Assembly (NCBI RefSeq): GCF_008831285.2
Contig: NC_045143.1
Location: 17,024,464 to 17,088,463, forward strand
Direction: 5' to 3'
Source: Nymphaea colorata
Lineage: Eukaryota > Streptophyta > Magnoliopsida > Nymphaeales > Nymphaeaceae
DNA: 64,000 nt
This document shows positions 24,751 to 37,358 of this stretch, piece by piece; the stretch's first letter is position 1; each line of letters opens with the position of its first letter. The position numbers and the translations under genes were made by a program. The notes below the pieces were generated by a model that saw only the letters and a list, made by a program, of their open reading frames with translations, had not been told where the DNA came from and made no database searches.

Positions 24751-27700
24751 TAGCAAGTGGCTGTTGATAAGTATGTGAAGCTTTCTATTAGCAGGTCATG
24801 CAACAACGATTCATCAGGCTCAAGCTCATCTTTCGCATGAGCTAGACGAGGGAAGAACCTGACCTGAACCTAACAACTCAGCAGGCTTAGTCGGTTTCTG
24901 CTCATTCTGCCTACTGAACCTGCTCTTTCCTGCTTCTGTAGTATTACAGCCATGAGCCATCGTCGTTGTGCCAATTTCAGTTGGCGCCGATCCAATTCCA
25001 AGCATGCTTATAAACAATCGCACACTCTACCGTCTGTCTCGTGCAGTTTAATATGAAAAGTTGGGCATGTTGGCACATGGATATCCGTTGGCATTCGGCC
25101 ATTTTTTAATAGCCAAAACCATCATTCAACGTCTTGATCAGAACAAGACTCTTATCTACAGGCTATTTATTGGAAATTTTGTCTACATTGACAATTTCTA
25201 GGATGTGTTCATATCATACTGATCCCTTTAATTTTTCTTTTAGTCCTCTTACTTTTGTTAGCCTATGTCTCCATGGTTGTCTTCAGCCTGCCCAGTATGA
25301 TTCTGCCATCATTGTTCACATATGTTTTGATGCACATAGGACGACTTAACTAATCTTAGCTTAACTAAAGAGTGTGATTCCGAGTTAAATAATGTTCCAA
25401 GTTAGAGCAGGTCACATGCATTTAATTGTCGGTAAAAGAAAACAATGGAAATACATTGGAGTTCAGGAACTAGTTGAGAATCTTAAGTTGAAGGTGCATC
25501 GTGGTTTCCAAAGACCCGTTCCTGTTTGGTTCCAACGTATTTGCAATTTGTTTAATAGCGTTCTGTTTTTTTGGGTGTTACGAAAATACTGTATTCGGTG
25601 TAGAGTTGACGGCACCAAAAACCGCCTTTTAACACTATTTCAGTAGGAATATGGAATTGATGCAGCATATTCTGTAAACCGGAAATTCCGATTTTTGTAT
25701 TATTTTCTTTCCAAATTCCAATTATACGGATGTAGCCTACATGTTGCAGAACCTAAAAACGCGCACCTGCATCATTTTGTTGAATATTTAATATGTTATA
25801 CCTCGCAAAATTTCAGAAATTTAAGATTCTTGCAACTTTTTATTCTAATGAAATCCTGTTTATGCGTCCAATTAAACTTGTGTAAAAAGGGATTTCTAGA
25901 TTTTGTCCCATGGAAATTTAAGTTTTTGAAAGAACACTTAAAAAGTTTGATTTCTGAAGTGCCATTGTGCCAATTTGTGCAATCACGTTACACTTGATAT
26001 CTGCTATTGTTTGGGACAATATCAGAGCTGCAGGAAAGCACCATTCTTTGGCGGAGCACCAATTGCATGGCTCCCTAACTGGTCATGAAAGAGCAGCTCC
26101 TTGAATCAGGGAATCTCAAACTAAATGCGCAGACATCTAACAGATTATGTGAAGAAACACACATCTGGTGTTGAACTCTTCACCTCTTCAGACTTGATGA
26201 CCTTAGGCTGATCCTTCGTTTGGGCTCTGTGGATCTCTTGTTGGGATAACATTGACAAAAGGAAACGTATTGCCCTGGCTTCTGGTTACAACAGTCAAAG
26301 ACCATTAATTTGGAAATTGCAAGTTAAGGTATTTGCTAGGAAAGTCATTGGTGGATAAAGAGATTTAGAAATAAATATCTTCATTGAGCTCGGCTAGCAG
26401 ACTTCAGCGTGATCAGAAATTTATGAGTTCCAAACCAAAATTATTTCAGTTTTCAAAACAGACGTGTTTGAACAGATTCTCAACGGATTACCAAGCCATA
26501 TATGGTTATGGAGAAGATTCTCTCACCTGCTTTGATTCATAAGAGGAGCTAGAGGAGAAAAGTTCATAGTTTAGAGTTTAGACAGACAATTGTCTGCTGG
26601 GTTTTTCCTAAAGTGGGAGATGGTTTCAAAGGCCATGCATCCACTTGTTGTTTATATATGCATCTTTTTCTGGCAGAAACCTGTCATGCATTTGTACAGA
26701 TACTCCTCTTGCCACTTGAGGTTTCCTTTTTTCATTGCTCATTGCTAATTCATGAATCCCCGAGAAAAAAAAAAAAAGAAACGGCTATAACTAACAGCAC
26801 GTTGAAGATATCTCATTAGGGAGTTCCTACCTACTGAAGGTATGTGCATCTTTGCTGTAGTATACTAAAGAATTGGAAGACATTCCATCCCTTTACAGGA
26901 TAGCTCAACGGAGTATCCCTCCCTCCCTCTCTCTCAGAGTATGATTCCAACATGTGATCGCCTTAGATTGTCGTTTTTATTGATGTCCGATCCATGGACG
27001 CTCTTGTGGTTTATACCTTCCAACGTTACATAGTCCTTTCCACTTGACATTGGTAATGGTAGAAAATTATCTGTTTATGAACTGGAACATGCAGAATTCT
27101 GTTCATAATAAGATTGGCATTTGCAAACTTGAGCTATTTCCAATCTTCACATATTCACCTCGATAATTTGACTTAAGTGGGAGACTCCTTGGAATGTTAG
27201 CCAGCAGATGCTGCATGGCAGCGGAATCCAGAAACCAGACCATTAACTTATGTTCAACCGCAGAGACATGATTGATTGTAGTTGTTGTAGGATATCCTGT
27301 GCTCTATTTGCTTGCTTTGTCGTGCAACAAATGGGCAACAACGTGCATGCGCTTAATTCGACGAATATGACAAGTGACTTGATGAAATCCTCGATTCCAG
27401 TTGATTATTAGCGACACCCAATTGTCTGTTCTGGAGAAGCTTTTCACCTCTTCTTCCTCATCGTTAGTTAATTTCCCTAAGCTTCTTCGCTCTATTTTGA
27501 TGGTCTCTTTTTGCAGTTTCTGACCGTTCTTAGAGTAAAGCTTCATAAAATGAACCGTAAGCTGGATAGTTTGTTCATAGACAAGTTCCCATTTGATGTC
27601 GATCTTGGATGGCATTTCCAGATGATGACCCACGCTTTTCCAAGACTAAACCTTATATAGTACTGGAATCTGATAGCCTTTTTCAACGTTATCGCAGTTT

Positions 27701-30700
27701 CATCCAGATAGCCAATTATGTCGAAATCCATTTACAACTCCACAGATCATGAGATGCCCAATTATATGTCGTGTATGTGGAATATCATATTCTGTTTTGG
27801 TTATTCCAAGGTGCAAAAGACTCGAGTAGTTGTGTACCCCTTTTCCTGAATGCTTCCGTCTCGTAGAAATATGGATATGCACCTCAAGGATCATAGTTTA
27901 CTTCTCGTCCAACTTGGAGGCTTCAAGTCAACACAACGAGTTTAAAAATTTCATCTCCCAAAATGCTAGAGATTAGGAATCAGGCGATTGATTAATGGAG
28001 TGGTTGCAGCCTTTCTTTACAGCTGACGTTCAGCCAAGTCTTCAAACTGTATGCCCAGGTTGGCTGGATGGTCCCGTGCCTGCTCCGGCCGTTGCGTTGA
28101 ACACCACAAATGAAACCAAAATGCTGGTCAAAGCTACAAAGAAGTTGGGATTCTTTATCATAGTTTTCTAGTTTAGTTTAACTGCTCTCACATGCCTGAT
28201 GATGAACTTGGTCACCCCATAATATTATCTTAAGAGCAACATGCAGAAGGCAGAGGCTATTGGCCCTGTCAACTAGACCAGCGGAATTTCCTTGAAAAGA
28301 GATTAGCCTACCGGCCCTCAAGTTTCTTGGCATGAGAACTTAACAGCAGAAGAATAATTACCTCAAACAAAAAAACAACAATTTACCAAAGTAATTACTT
28401 GTCTCCTCAAGTGATGCGAGGCTTCTGGTCATATCTGGTGTAGTTATGTGGCCGGGAGCTGGCAATTAAGTAGCGACCGTCCGTTTCCATGTGACCGACG
28501 GCAGCAGTGAGCCATATTGCTTCTTGAGATCCTCAAAGAAATGTCTATATCTCTGCAGGGCCACTTCAGTTGGCGATGTGCGTCACATGGTTGGTGCTCA
28601 GTTAATCAGTATATGATACTGCCATTACTTGAAATGACAAAAACGTCGGCAGCTTACGTTAATCTCATAATTTCGTCCAGCGTTTGATTTTTGGAGGTAT
28701 TAAATATTTATATATATATACTACTATGCGCCATTTATGACTATATATAATTTCAGAATAGTTTGGAGTGAAAAAGACCCAAGTGCGTTGAATAATTGAT
28801 GTCTTCTGGTGCATGTCCACAAAAATGAAATCGGCTACGCGCAGCCAGCCGTTCCTTATGTCCACACTGTTACTGCTACGGATGGACGGAGCAGTCCCAG
28901 AGACTTTTGGTCATTCGGTCCAGGGACAGGACCCATTATTCGTGCCGACCTACACGTGTATCAGAAATCGGAACGACAACAGGAAAAAACTCCCGGACCT
29001 GTCATCCGTCTCTGCTCCCGTCCCACCAAATCAACTGTCCCTGCACATATTCGTCCCATTTTTTTGACCACCACGAATTTTCCCAGTGTCAGATTTGGAT
29101 CAGGTAGATCATGTATGAATAACATTCAAATCATAATAAAACTTTTTTTAGCACTAACGTCACGATAAGCACACGATATTTTCATGGCTGTCTTGAGATA
29201 GATGTATATCATGCTTCATATTAACTTCACATGGACCTCCTGTTCGTTGAATAAAAAAACCATGCGGTTCTCAAACAAGAGTGGATATTGGCGACTGCAT
29301 TAAAGATTTCAAATTAATCTCTCCTCTCAAACTTTTCATTTACGAAAATCTGACAGTCAACTAAAAAAAAAATTTATTCTAAAATATGGAGATTATCAAA
29401 ATCCAATTGATTGGACTTCTCAGCATGACAATGCATAAAATAACCTAACCCGGTTGTACAACCTATGGAGTTGACAGAAGCTGTGTAAGAATCCGACATC
29501 CAGACCCATAATCAAGCCGGTCACCAAGCAAGCTAAACCTCGACAATGTGAATCTGAATAGATGAAAATATCCATTAAAACATCATCCGAGTCTGGTTCC
29601 GTTCCGAAATTATCGTCGTTTTCGAGTCTGAGTCGAAGGCCAAACAGATAAGAATTCAATCGGACCCTCTAAATTACCATCAAATATCCAGAATTGGACT
29701 TCTTCACAGATAGATAAGGTTGCTAAATGGATTTAAGTTTTGGAATAATTATTAGATTGAGTAAAAAATTGCAACACCGGTTTATTTCATAAACATGCAT
29801 GTTTCTCACATGCTTCTCTACATATGGAATGTGCTTTTCTTATGCGTGCAAAATTATTGATGTGCAAATCAAAGATCAGTAATGATCTTTAATTTGCTAT
29901 TTCTTTTCCACACGTTTCCGTGTTAAAGACTGTGTAACGTGCCAGGCAATGTACTAAGCTCGCCTTCTTCAATAAATTATGATCAAGATTAGATCCTACG
30001 TACACATTTATGTAAATGCAGGATGGCAACTTGTTTAGTGGTTTTATGGTCTTAGAAATTGCATTCACACGATATTTTAGAAATGAAGCATTACTTTGTG
30101 ACCCATCTTCTTCTTCTTTTCCTTGATTTTTTTCTCTCTCTGTCTTTCATTTTGGAAAAATCAACAACCAAGATGATTTTTTTATAAGTCTTGCACTTTA
30201 GGGTCTTGTACCTACCAAACATTATCATGCGCCGGACTGTCTTCTTCTTTAGAAACAGTTCAATCCAGTTGCTCATCTGTGAGTCCAAGGTTTACTTTTT
30301 TATTCATGAGTGGCATTTTTCGCTTAATTCCAGAGACTTAAACAGTGGTCCTTCACTTTCACCATTACCATAAACCAACCGGCTTAAATGAATTCTCTGT
30401 TAAACTTGAATGCATAACAAACGAAAATTATAAGTCTCTGTGATCAGCACTCTGCAGTTTATCATTTGTCACGCTACCGGCCTCACATATCAGAAATTTG
30501 GGAAAGTTAGTCCCCTTATGAAAAGATTTCATATGGAAGACAGTAGAGATAATAAAAGTCAGGGCCAAAAAACTTTTTTGCTTGGATATATCGATTAGCT
30601 TTTACTGGTCCAAGAACGCCATGTACTGTGTAGAAGGCAGAGTAAAAGTAAAATCGATGGAGGAGGAGTGGAGTGAGTGAATGAGTCAGTACTGCCGTGG

Positions 30701-33700
30701 TACAAAGTTGAAAAAAAAAAGGTTAGGAAGGAGGGGGAGAAAGAGAGAAGGAAAAGGTTGAAGATGGCAAGGAAGGCTGCCATTTCCCACTGTTGATGGT
30801 GATCAGGTGAGAAAGGGAGAGTACAAGAGGAACAATGACAAAAGGGTATCATCATGACCACATGCACGTGCATCCAGTCTGTTCACTTGTGCGCTCTCCC
30901 TTTCACACGCAGATGTGATGGTACGTGGAAATTTTCTCTCGCGAAAATGATTACCTGACCCCTTCTCGCCCTCGTTGTGGAAATTTACCTTTCCAGCTTC
31001 CGAACACTTCTTCTTTTCTTCTTCTTCGTGGATAATTATTATCTGCGACGATCCCTCTGTCCCTTTCCCTCCATCTTTCTTCTTCAATAATTAGAGACTC
31101 AGATTCTTGGCCTTTTGGCGTTAGACGGAGAAATCAATGGATGAAAGTGTTGTGGATTTGTTGGCTCTTTCTCTGCTTTGCGGTACATTTGGACATCCAT
31201 GTAACAGCTTCAAGAGTGAAGTTTCATCTTTTTTCTTTTCTTGTATGTCTCTGTGTTTTTGTGGATTAATCCTTGGCCGGCGTAGGTTGGTGACGTTATA
31301 ATACATTCATCTTTTGCTCCATCTCTCTAGACCCTTCTCTCCCTCGTGAGAGTTGAGGTTCCCACTTGACAACGTAAAAAGGCCAACATAGAGATCCCAG
31401 TTTCCCACCTGTTTACTGTCTAGTAAGTAAGATCATTCTTTTATATGTTGATCTATGAACATTGGAATACTGATAAACCTGTTGTCTGTATGTAGATTGA
31501 AACTGATCTCAAGTCTGTACTGCCTTCTGGAGACACTCGTGTATTGTATGTAAGTGTGAGGTAAATTAGACATGGGTTTTCAACGGAGTGTTATTAGTAT
31601 TAGTACGTGATACTCTCCAAATGACGGTTGCATGATCAGCTACATGATTGTGTTGAACATTGTCACTGCTTTGGCATTGCGCGTTTGTCAGAATTCCATG
31701 TTATATGTCCAGAACGGAGTTCTAAAGATCTTTCGAAAAAATATATGCATCAAGTCAAAAAAAAAAAAAAAATTTAAAAAAAGTGGAAAATGAAACATTT
31801 ATGAAGGAAAGTGAAGAGAAAAGGATGTGGGACCTGCCATGGGAGAGAAAGGCGCAGTATGAAAAAAAATGGAAAATGTGTTAGGGAAAGGGACACAACA
31901 TCATGAGACCCATTGCATCTTGCTGCATATGATTGCAAGTGCTGCTGAATATTGTATTCCACCATTAATGGGTGCAATCTATCTACAAGAGATCTCATCT
32001 GAAAAGGGAAAGCAGTGGCGGTCAGCTACATGTCTCTTGGCCTTCCGACGTGACTACAGTGAAATCATAAAATATTTCACGATAAACGTGAACACCATAA
32101 TGATAAAATCTTTCGCTCTGGCTTGTTGGCTCGGGCTGCAGAACTGTTGTTGGTGCTTACTTTAGAGAGGGAGAACCTTCATGGCAGGTCTATTTCTGCC
32201 CATTGACTAGTAAACAACAATTAACTTTCCTGATATTGCTTCTATGTTGTTAATATCGCTCGTTATCAGAGCGTACTGTTTTGAAAATGGGTACTTAAGA
32301 TGTTAAGTGAGCAAAAAAAAATTTTTTGTCAGATTACTTTCTTTTTAGCGCAATAGTCCTTTCTTGTTCTATTAATTTTCCCATACAAACAGTTAAGCCT
32401 TTCACATCTTTATCACTCTTCACACAAGCTAATATATGTTATTTTGCCAACCATATAAATTAATGTAATTTAAAATTGTTTTTCAAAGAACGCAAGCATT
32501 AAACAAAATAATTGTTGGACAAATACGAGCATTTTAAGAATCAATAGCTAACGGTATTCAGTTCTACGACTTGAAACTTCAAGTTTTTTGCGTCTAAACT
32601 GCATCATGGAAAATATATGTGTATATATCCGAACTAAAATCCGATTTAATTTTAGTTGAGACAATTCAAACCGTTGAATGTTTAAGAATGACCATTCAAT
32701 AATAATAATAATAAAGCTCAGAGGTCATGTTGTAAATTCAGTTAAAAATTAGGATTTGATATATATTATATTGCACTTCATAGATTTGTATATTGAAACT
32801 TGATTTCTTCAAGTGCTTTTCTTAGTTATGTTGAACATGAAACTGCTAATTCAATTTGATTTATCATAAACTTAATCTAAGCAAGGACCATGGTTGGAAA
32901 TTGCTTAATTGATCGTATTTCTCTGGGGAAGAAGCGAAACATAATCAATTACAATTATGTTTTTAAGTTTTTTCCTCGTAGTTGGATTTCCGAAGGCCGA
33001 GCAGAAAACCAAAGAACTACGAGACGACCGAACTCACACGGTCGCTGTTTCTCTCTATCCGGATATATACATACAGTAAACCTGAAAGGCTAAAAAAAAA
33101 AAAACCTTGGCCGCGGTAAAAATGGGTTAGGCAGACCCTGTCAGTTTATGTCAGGGAACTGTTTAAGCCCTTGATTTTCCTCAACTTGGAAGCATTAAAT
33201 CCAACGTCCCGGTCAGGCTGGCTGAGTTTACGTTTTTTTCTTTTTTTGACAAAAGCAACTCATTGATATCTCATCTCCGGTATAAATAAATTTCCTGCTT
33301 ATTGTCCTCCATTAAAATTTTTATGCAAATTTTGTTTTTCCTGTAGCTTTGAAATATCACAAATATTATTTATTCGCACTAATGTATGTCCAGAGCTCTA
33401 TTCTTAGCAAAGCAAATAAATGGTAATGAAAGAGAAAAATGCATGCATGCTCAAATCTGCGTCATTCAGTGGGTTTGCTCTACAGACAAAATTTCTGCTG
33501 ACGGAGGCATTGTGGTCATTTCTTGTCTTTTGTGCTTCCTTTCAAAACGGCAGTCAATTAAGATTCAAAGCTTTTCGCTTGGGGTGTTGTAGGTATAGGA
33601 AAAAGACTACTTTACTTGGTCTGCATTAGAAATCTCTCTCTCTCTCTTATCTCTTATCTCTCTGCAGTAAAAAATGGAGAGTTAACTGTGAACAGCCATA

Positions 33701-33959
33701 CGGCCATATGGGTGAGTGACGGTCCTTTGGGTAGAAAGCTGGCGCTTCTAATTTAGAAATCGAAGCGACACTTTTTATAAAGAAAAAAGAAGGAAAACAT
33801 TAATTTAAGACAAGGCAAGGGCGTTGTTCTTTGGGAACAGCACCATTTTCGTTTTCTTTTCGGCAACTAAATACCCAAGAAATAGCGTCACCTCTCCAAA
33901 AACAGGAGGACACTCAGATTTGAATGACGCCCTCTCCTTCTCTCTCTATCTCTTTTCCC
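20146..33959. other. long non-coding stretch between protease and peptide gene
   Basis: Nearly 14 kb with no recognisable protein, RNA gene or intact transposon. Open frames here are short, lack family motifs and do not join through convincing splice sites. It contains a 41-bp tandem duplication (23670-23751), CT-rich runs near 24720 and 33632, and many simple AT tracts. Confidence 0.5.
23670..23751. repeat. two-copy tandem repeat of about 41 bp
   Basis: Two units sharing TAGCAAACTTC, then TGTTTCTTTCGATTACA, are adjacent and differ at a few bases. Non-coding. Confidence 0.8.
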
Positions 33960-33968
33960 TATAAATAT
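33960..33968 (+). promoter_or_regulatory. TATA box of the DEVIL/ROTUNDIFOLIA-like gene
   Basis: TATAAATAT follows a CT-rich tract and lies 187 bases before the start codon. The spacing predicts a 5'UTR of about 150 bases. Confidence 0.7.
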
Positions 33969-34146
33969 CCACCCCTAAGTCTCACCCTCCTCATCCCAAC
34001 CAGAGCGCCTCAACCTACATCGGAAATATAGGAGTACCTAGAGATTCTTGAGAGAAATCGAAGCTTGGGTGGCTGCACACTTTCCTCTCCTAGCCTTCTA
34101 CGGTCTGCGAATCGCTTGCAAGCTGTTGCAGTGCTTCTGAGTGTTC

Positions 34147-34389
34147 ATGGCGGCTGCCCCTCAGTTCTACGTAGATGAGAAGTGGAAGCTGTCGAAGAAG
34201 GGGTCTTGCAGGAGTGGTTCGTCCAACTCCTCTCTGCTGCGGAGCTCCTCATCCTGCACGTCGTCCAAAAGGCGGCCTTCCTTCACGAGCAGGTGCGCTC
34301 GCCTCGTCAAGGAGCAGAGGGCCAGGTTCTACATCATGCGCCGCTGCGTGACCATGCTCATCTGCTGGCGCGACTATGGCGACGCTTGA
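34147..34389 (+). CDS. RTFL: ROTUNDIFOLIA-like / DEVIL small peptide
   Basis: An 80-residue intronless protein. The first 45 residues are variable and Ser-rich. Residues 46-77 hold the conserved RTF/DVL domain, with SFTSRCARLVKEQRARFYI followed by MRRCVTMLICW, matching the family core (Cys, Arg-Phe-Tyr, Arg-Cys, Met-Leu, Cys-Trp). Arabidopsis members act at the plasma membrane and limit polar cell proliferation and elongation in lateral organs; function here is inferred by family. The frame also opens two codons earlier at GTG, but the ATG at 34147 is the plausible start. An overlapping 112-residue frame (34182-34520) is a GC-driven shadow. Confidence 0.93.
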   Translation: MAAAPQFYVDEKWKLSKKGSCRSGSSNSSLLRSSSSCTSSKRRPSFTSRCARLVKEQRARFYIMRRCVTMLICWRDYGDA

Positions 34390-37251
34390 GATCGGCGCGC
34401 CGGCCTGCCCCTACTCCCCTCGTGACGATGACCGGGCAAATCTCAGCCGTCCGGGGATACAACACGCTTTTAGTTCTTCTTGCTCGCCAAAGTTTGGGTG
34501 GCAAAAAGAGGAAAACATAGGGAGAGACTGAGAGTGAAATAGCGAGAGTCCTGTATATAGATCCATCAATCTATCTATACTGAATTTAAAATTTCTGACT
34601 TGGGAGATTTGTATCTCTTCTCGGATTTAGATGTTGACCTAGATGCATCCATACTTACCCCTTCTTTTTGTTGGTTTTGAATGGGATCCGATTCTTTGCA
34701 TTTTTTTTGTCGATGGGAGGCTTTAATACTTTTTTTGTTCATGAAAATATTGTAACTTTGCTGGTCGACGTACGTTATGTTGCAGATCCAATATATCAGT
34801 TATCAGTTATCTTTTGGAGATTTTTCTTCATGTTGGTTTTCAGGTTTTTTTTCTTTTACTAGATGTGCTCGCTCTCTCTCTCTTTTTCTTTTATCACTGG
34901 TTTTGATGGAAACCCAATCAACGCTGGTTTTGGAGGAAAACCAGCGTAGAGACAGAGAGAGATGGAGAGATTCCTCTCGCGTAGCTGTGGGCTTTCCTTG
35001 CAAGAGTTCCAATGCGCCTGTCAGATCTATTACGAGTTTTTATTTTAACGGAATTGTTTATACCTGTTGCTGATCTCATCGCTCGCGTGGAGGAACATGC
35101 AGTGTTCATTGGGAAACTGAAACTGCAGTGAGCCCCCTGATGGCATGTTTGGTTGTGTGATTTGGGGAGCTAGCTACTTTTCTGGATTTTCCGCTCTCCT
35201 TGACTCTGTAAATCTTTGTTCCAATGGACATGGTCTTTAGTAATTCTGAGATACACAGAGAAAGAAAGAGAGATACATTGCGCTCCGCAGGGGCCTATAG
35301 AGATTCCATTCTATTCCCTAAACCTATTCCACAGTTTTTAGTGATTTGGGGTCATCGCTCCCCCGCCTTTATTCCTGTTTTGTAAAGTATTGCAAGTTGA
35401 GATTTCTAGGTATTTGGCTTCTGGTGTGTACCGGGAGTAACATGGGTTAACATGGTGGAGGTTGGGTGGGATGAAGGCGACACTGTTTGGAGGGACATAT
35501 CACGTGTGTTTCTCAGTGAAAACGTCAGTATACTATTTGCTTATTACAGTTACTAGTGCTAATGCCAACCTAGCCACATGGAACCTCTTGTTCCCATCTC
35601 CAGCTCCTCTCTCTCTTTTCTCTTTCTCTGAGCCAGTTTTCTTTTCTGTAATTTCGTTGTAAAAGTGCCAATGGTAGTAATAAACACATACCCATTATAG
35701 TTATTTTTTTGAATTACTAAATGACCAGCACAACTATGAGTCAGTGACAAGCAAGAGGACCCTGTACAACTAAATGACCAACACCAAAAAAGCTTAGGAA
35801 CTTGTACAGCCACAAACACCCTGCGGAAAACTCCTCCTTTGCTTCATTTCCAAAGTGCGAGTTGACGTTGTATGCAATATATTGGCCTAGAGATCGATGC
35901 ATTCTTAGTTGTCGTGCTGATGATGTTGGAGCATACAACTCAGAGAACGACATCTTCTGATTAGGGGTCAGCCTACATTAATTGCTACAGCCGTCTGGTG
36001 ACTTTGGAAAGAAGAAAAGTTAACCAAATAGACGTAATAGAAGAGCCAAACTGAGCTCGGCCCATGAACCCCATGAAATGGGTCCTCGTCATCTGACATC
36101 TGCTGCACTGCATGAACGCCAACTCTTACCCTTCCACTGCACGCACCACACACTATACAGATCAAATATAAATAAAGAGATGGGGAGAGAGGAATCCGAG
36201 TTAGCGTGGCTTAATTTACCACGGGAAAGGGTTGAAACTGGTGGTAGACTAGTGCAGTAAAAAAAAATAATAAAGGAGGAGAAGATGAGGGGTCCGTACG
36301 TATGGATTTTTGTTCCTATTCTTTTCTTTAAAAACCCAGTGTATCGGAAGCCGCAGCGGCCAACGCACTCTCTTGCCTTCCTCTCTCCGTGTTTGGAGTG
36401 AAAGGCGGAGGGCACGCCCCCTCCCTCTGTTTCCTCGTGGCCTTTCTTTCCTTTTTTGCCGTGAAAGGAAGAAGAAGAAGTTGTGTTTGCAACTGCTCTG
36501 TCTCTCTGTTTGCCCGCTTTTTTAGGCACCTCCATGGATTCCCAACGCCTCCTCTTCTTTAGGCGGGAAAGAAATGCGTCCCCCCTACCCCTCCTGGTCT
36601 ACCCGCTACTGCCACTCTTATTACTTTTCACCAGAAGCAGCCATGGCTGCAGACGCTGGTGATCTCATCCTTTGGTCAGCCTTTTCTTTCTTTTTGGCTC
36701 GTCCTTTCACATAGATTCGAAGAACAAAAGTCGCAAAGCTCCCCCTAGAAGAGGTAAAAATTAGCCGTGCTCCGCGTCAGCACTGTTGAAAAACCTCCGC
36801 CTCACCTTACCTACATGTCCATTGCAGGAAACCTCGACGTGACTCGTTTCGAAAAGAGAACATATTCTATTCAAGTATTTGCATGCATCTCTAACGTGCA
36901 CAGTCTAAGACTCTCGTATCTCTTCGTCTTGTCTTGACTCCAATGCAATTTTTTGGATCTCTGCACCCAGCAGAGAGGCGAAGCCTTGTGGCATCCCAAC
37001 TGAGCCCGGTGCGGTAGGGCTCCCAGGAACTAGGCCCAGCCAAGTTAAACTGTGGCTTGAACTCGCAACCTAAGACTGCCGGCTGCACCGTGAAACTGCG
37101 GGAAGAGGACGGGGGGAGGGAGCGTCAATGTGGGGCCCGGGCGGGGTTCTTTCACTTTCACATCGCTCGCAGGGCTCGCAGCTGCTGCGGGGCCCACAGG
37201 GAGAGGAGGGTGCAGTGGGCCCCACCGGGGGGTTGGCCGCGACGCCCCCTT
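34390..37251. other. 3' flank of the peptide gene and non-coding DNA
   Basis: The first part is the likely 3'UTR. From about 36300 the base composition becomes GC-richer, with open frames on both strands that resemble no known protein. Confidence 0.45.
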
Positions 37252-37358
37252 CACGTGGGCCTGTTTGACTAGTCTAAAGCAGTGGCCCACGTGTCAAGGC
37301 ACCTCCCGCCTCCATTGGCCGGTCGTCACGTGATCGGGTACGAAGGAGCCCACACGTG
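37252..37358. promoter_or_regulatory. cluster of four G-boxes in a GC-rich island
   Basis: The palindrome CACGTG occurs at 37252-37257, 37288-37293, 37327-37332 and 37353-37358. At least three are flanked by GG or CC, in the GCCACGTG-like contexts bound by plant bZIP and bHLH factors (ABF, HY5, PIF and MYC types). An ATTGG (inverted CCAAT) sits between the second and third at about 37313. A CT-rich tract like a plant 5' leader starts at about 37399. No coding sequence was recognised on either side, so the controlled gene is unknown. Confidence 0.55.

Noticed and set aside
36089-36535. 148-codon minus-strand frame
   Set aside because: Low-complexity Lys/Glu/Gly composition from GA-rich DNA, with no conserved motif.
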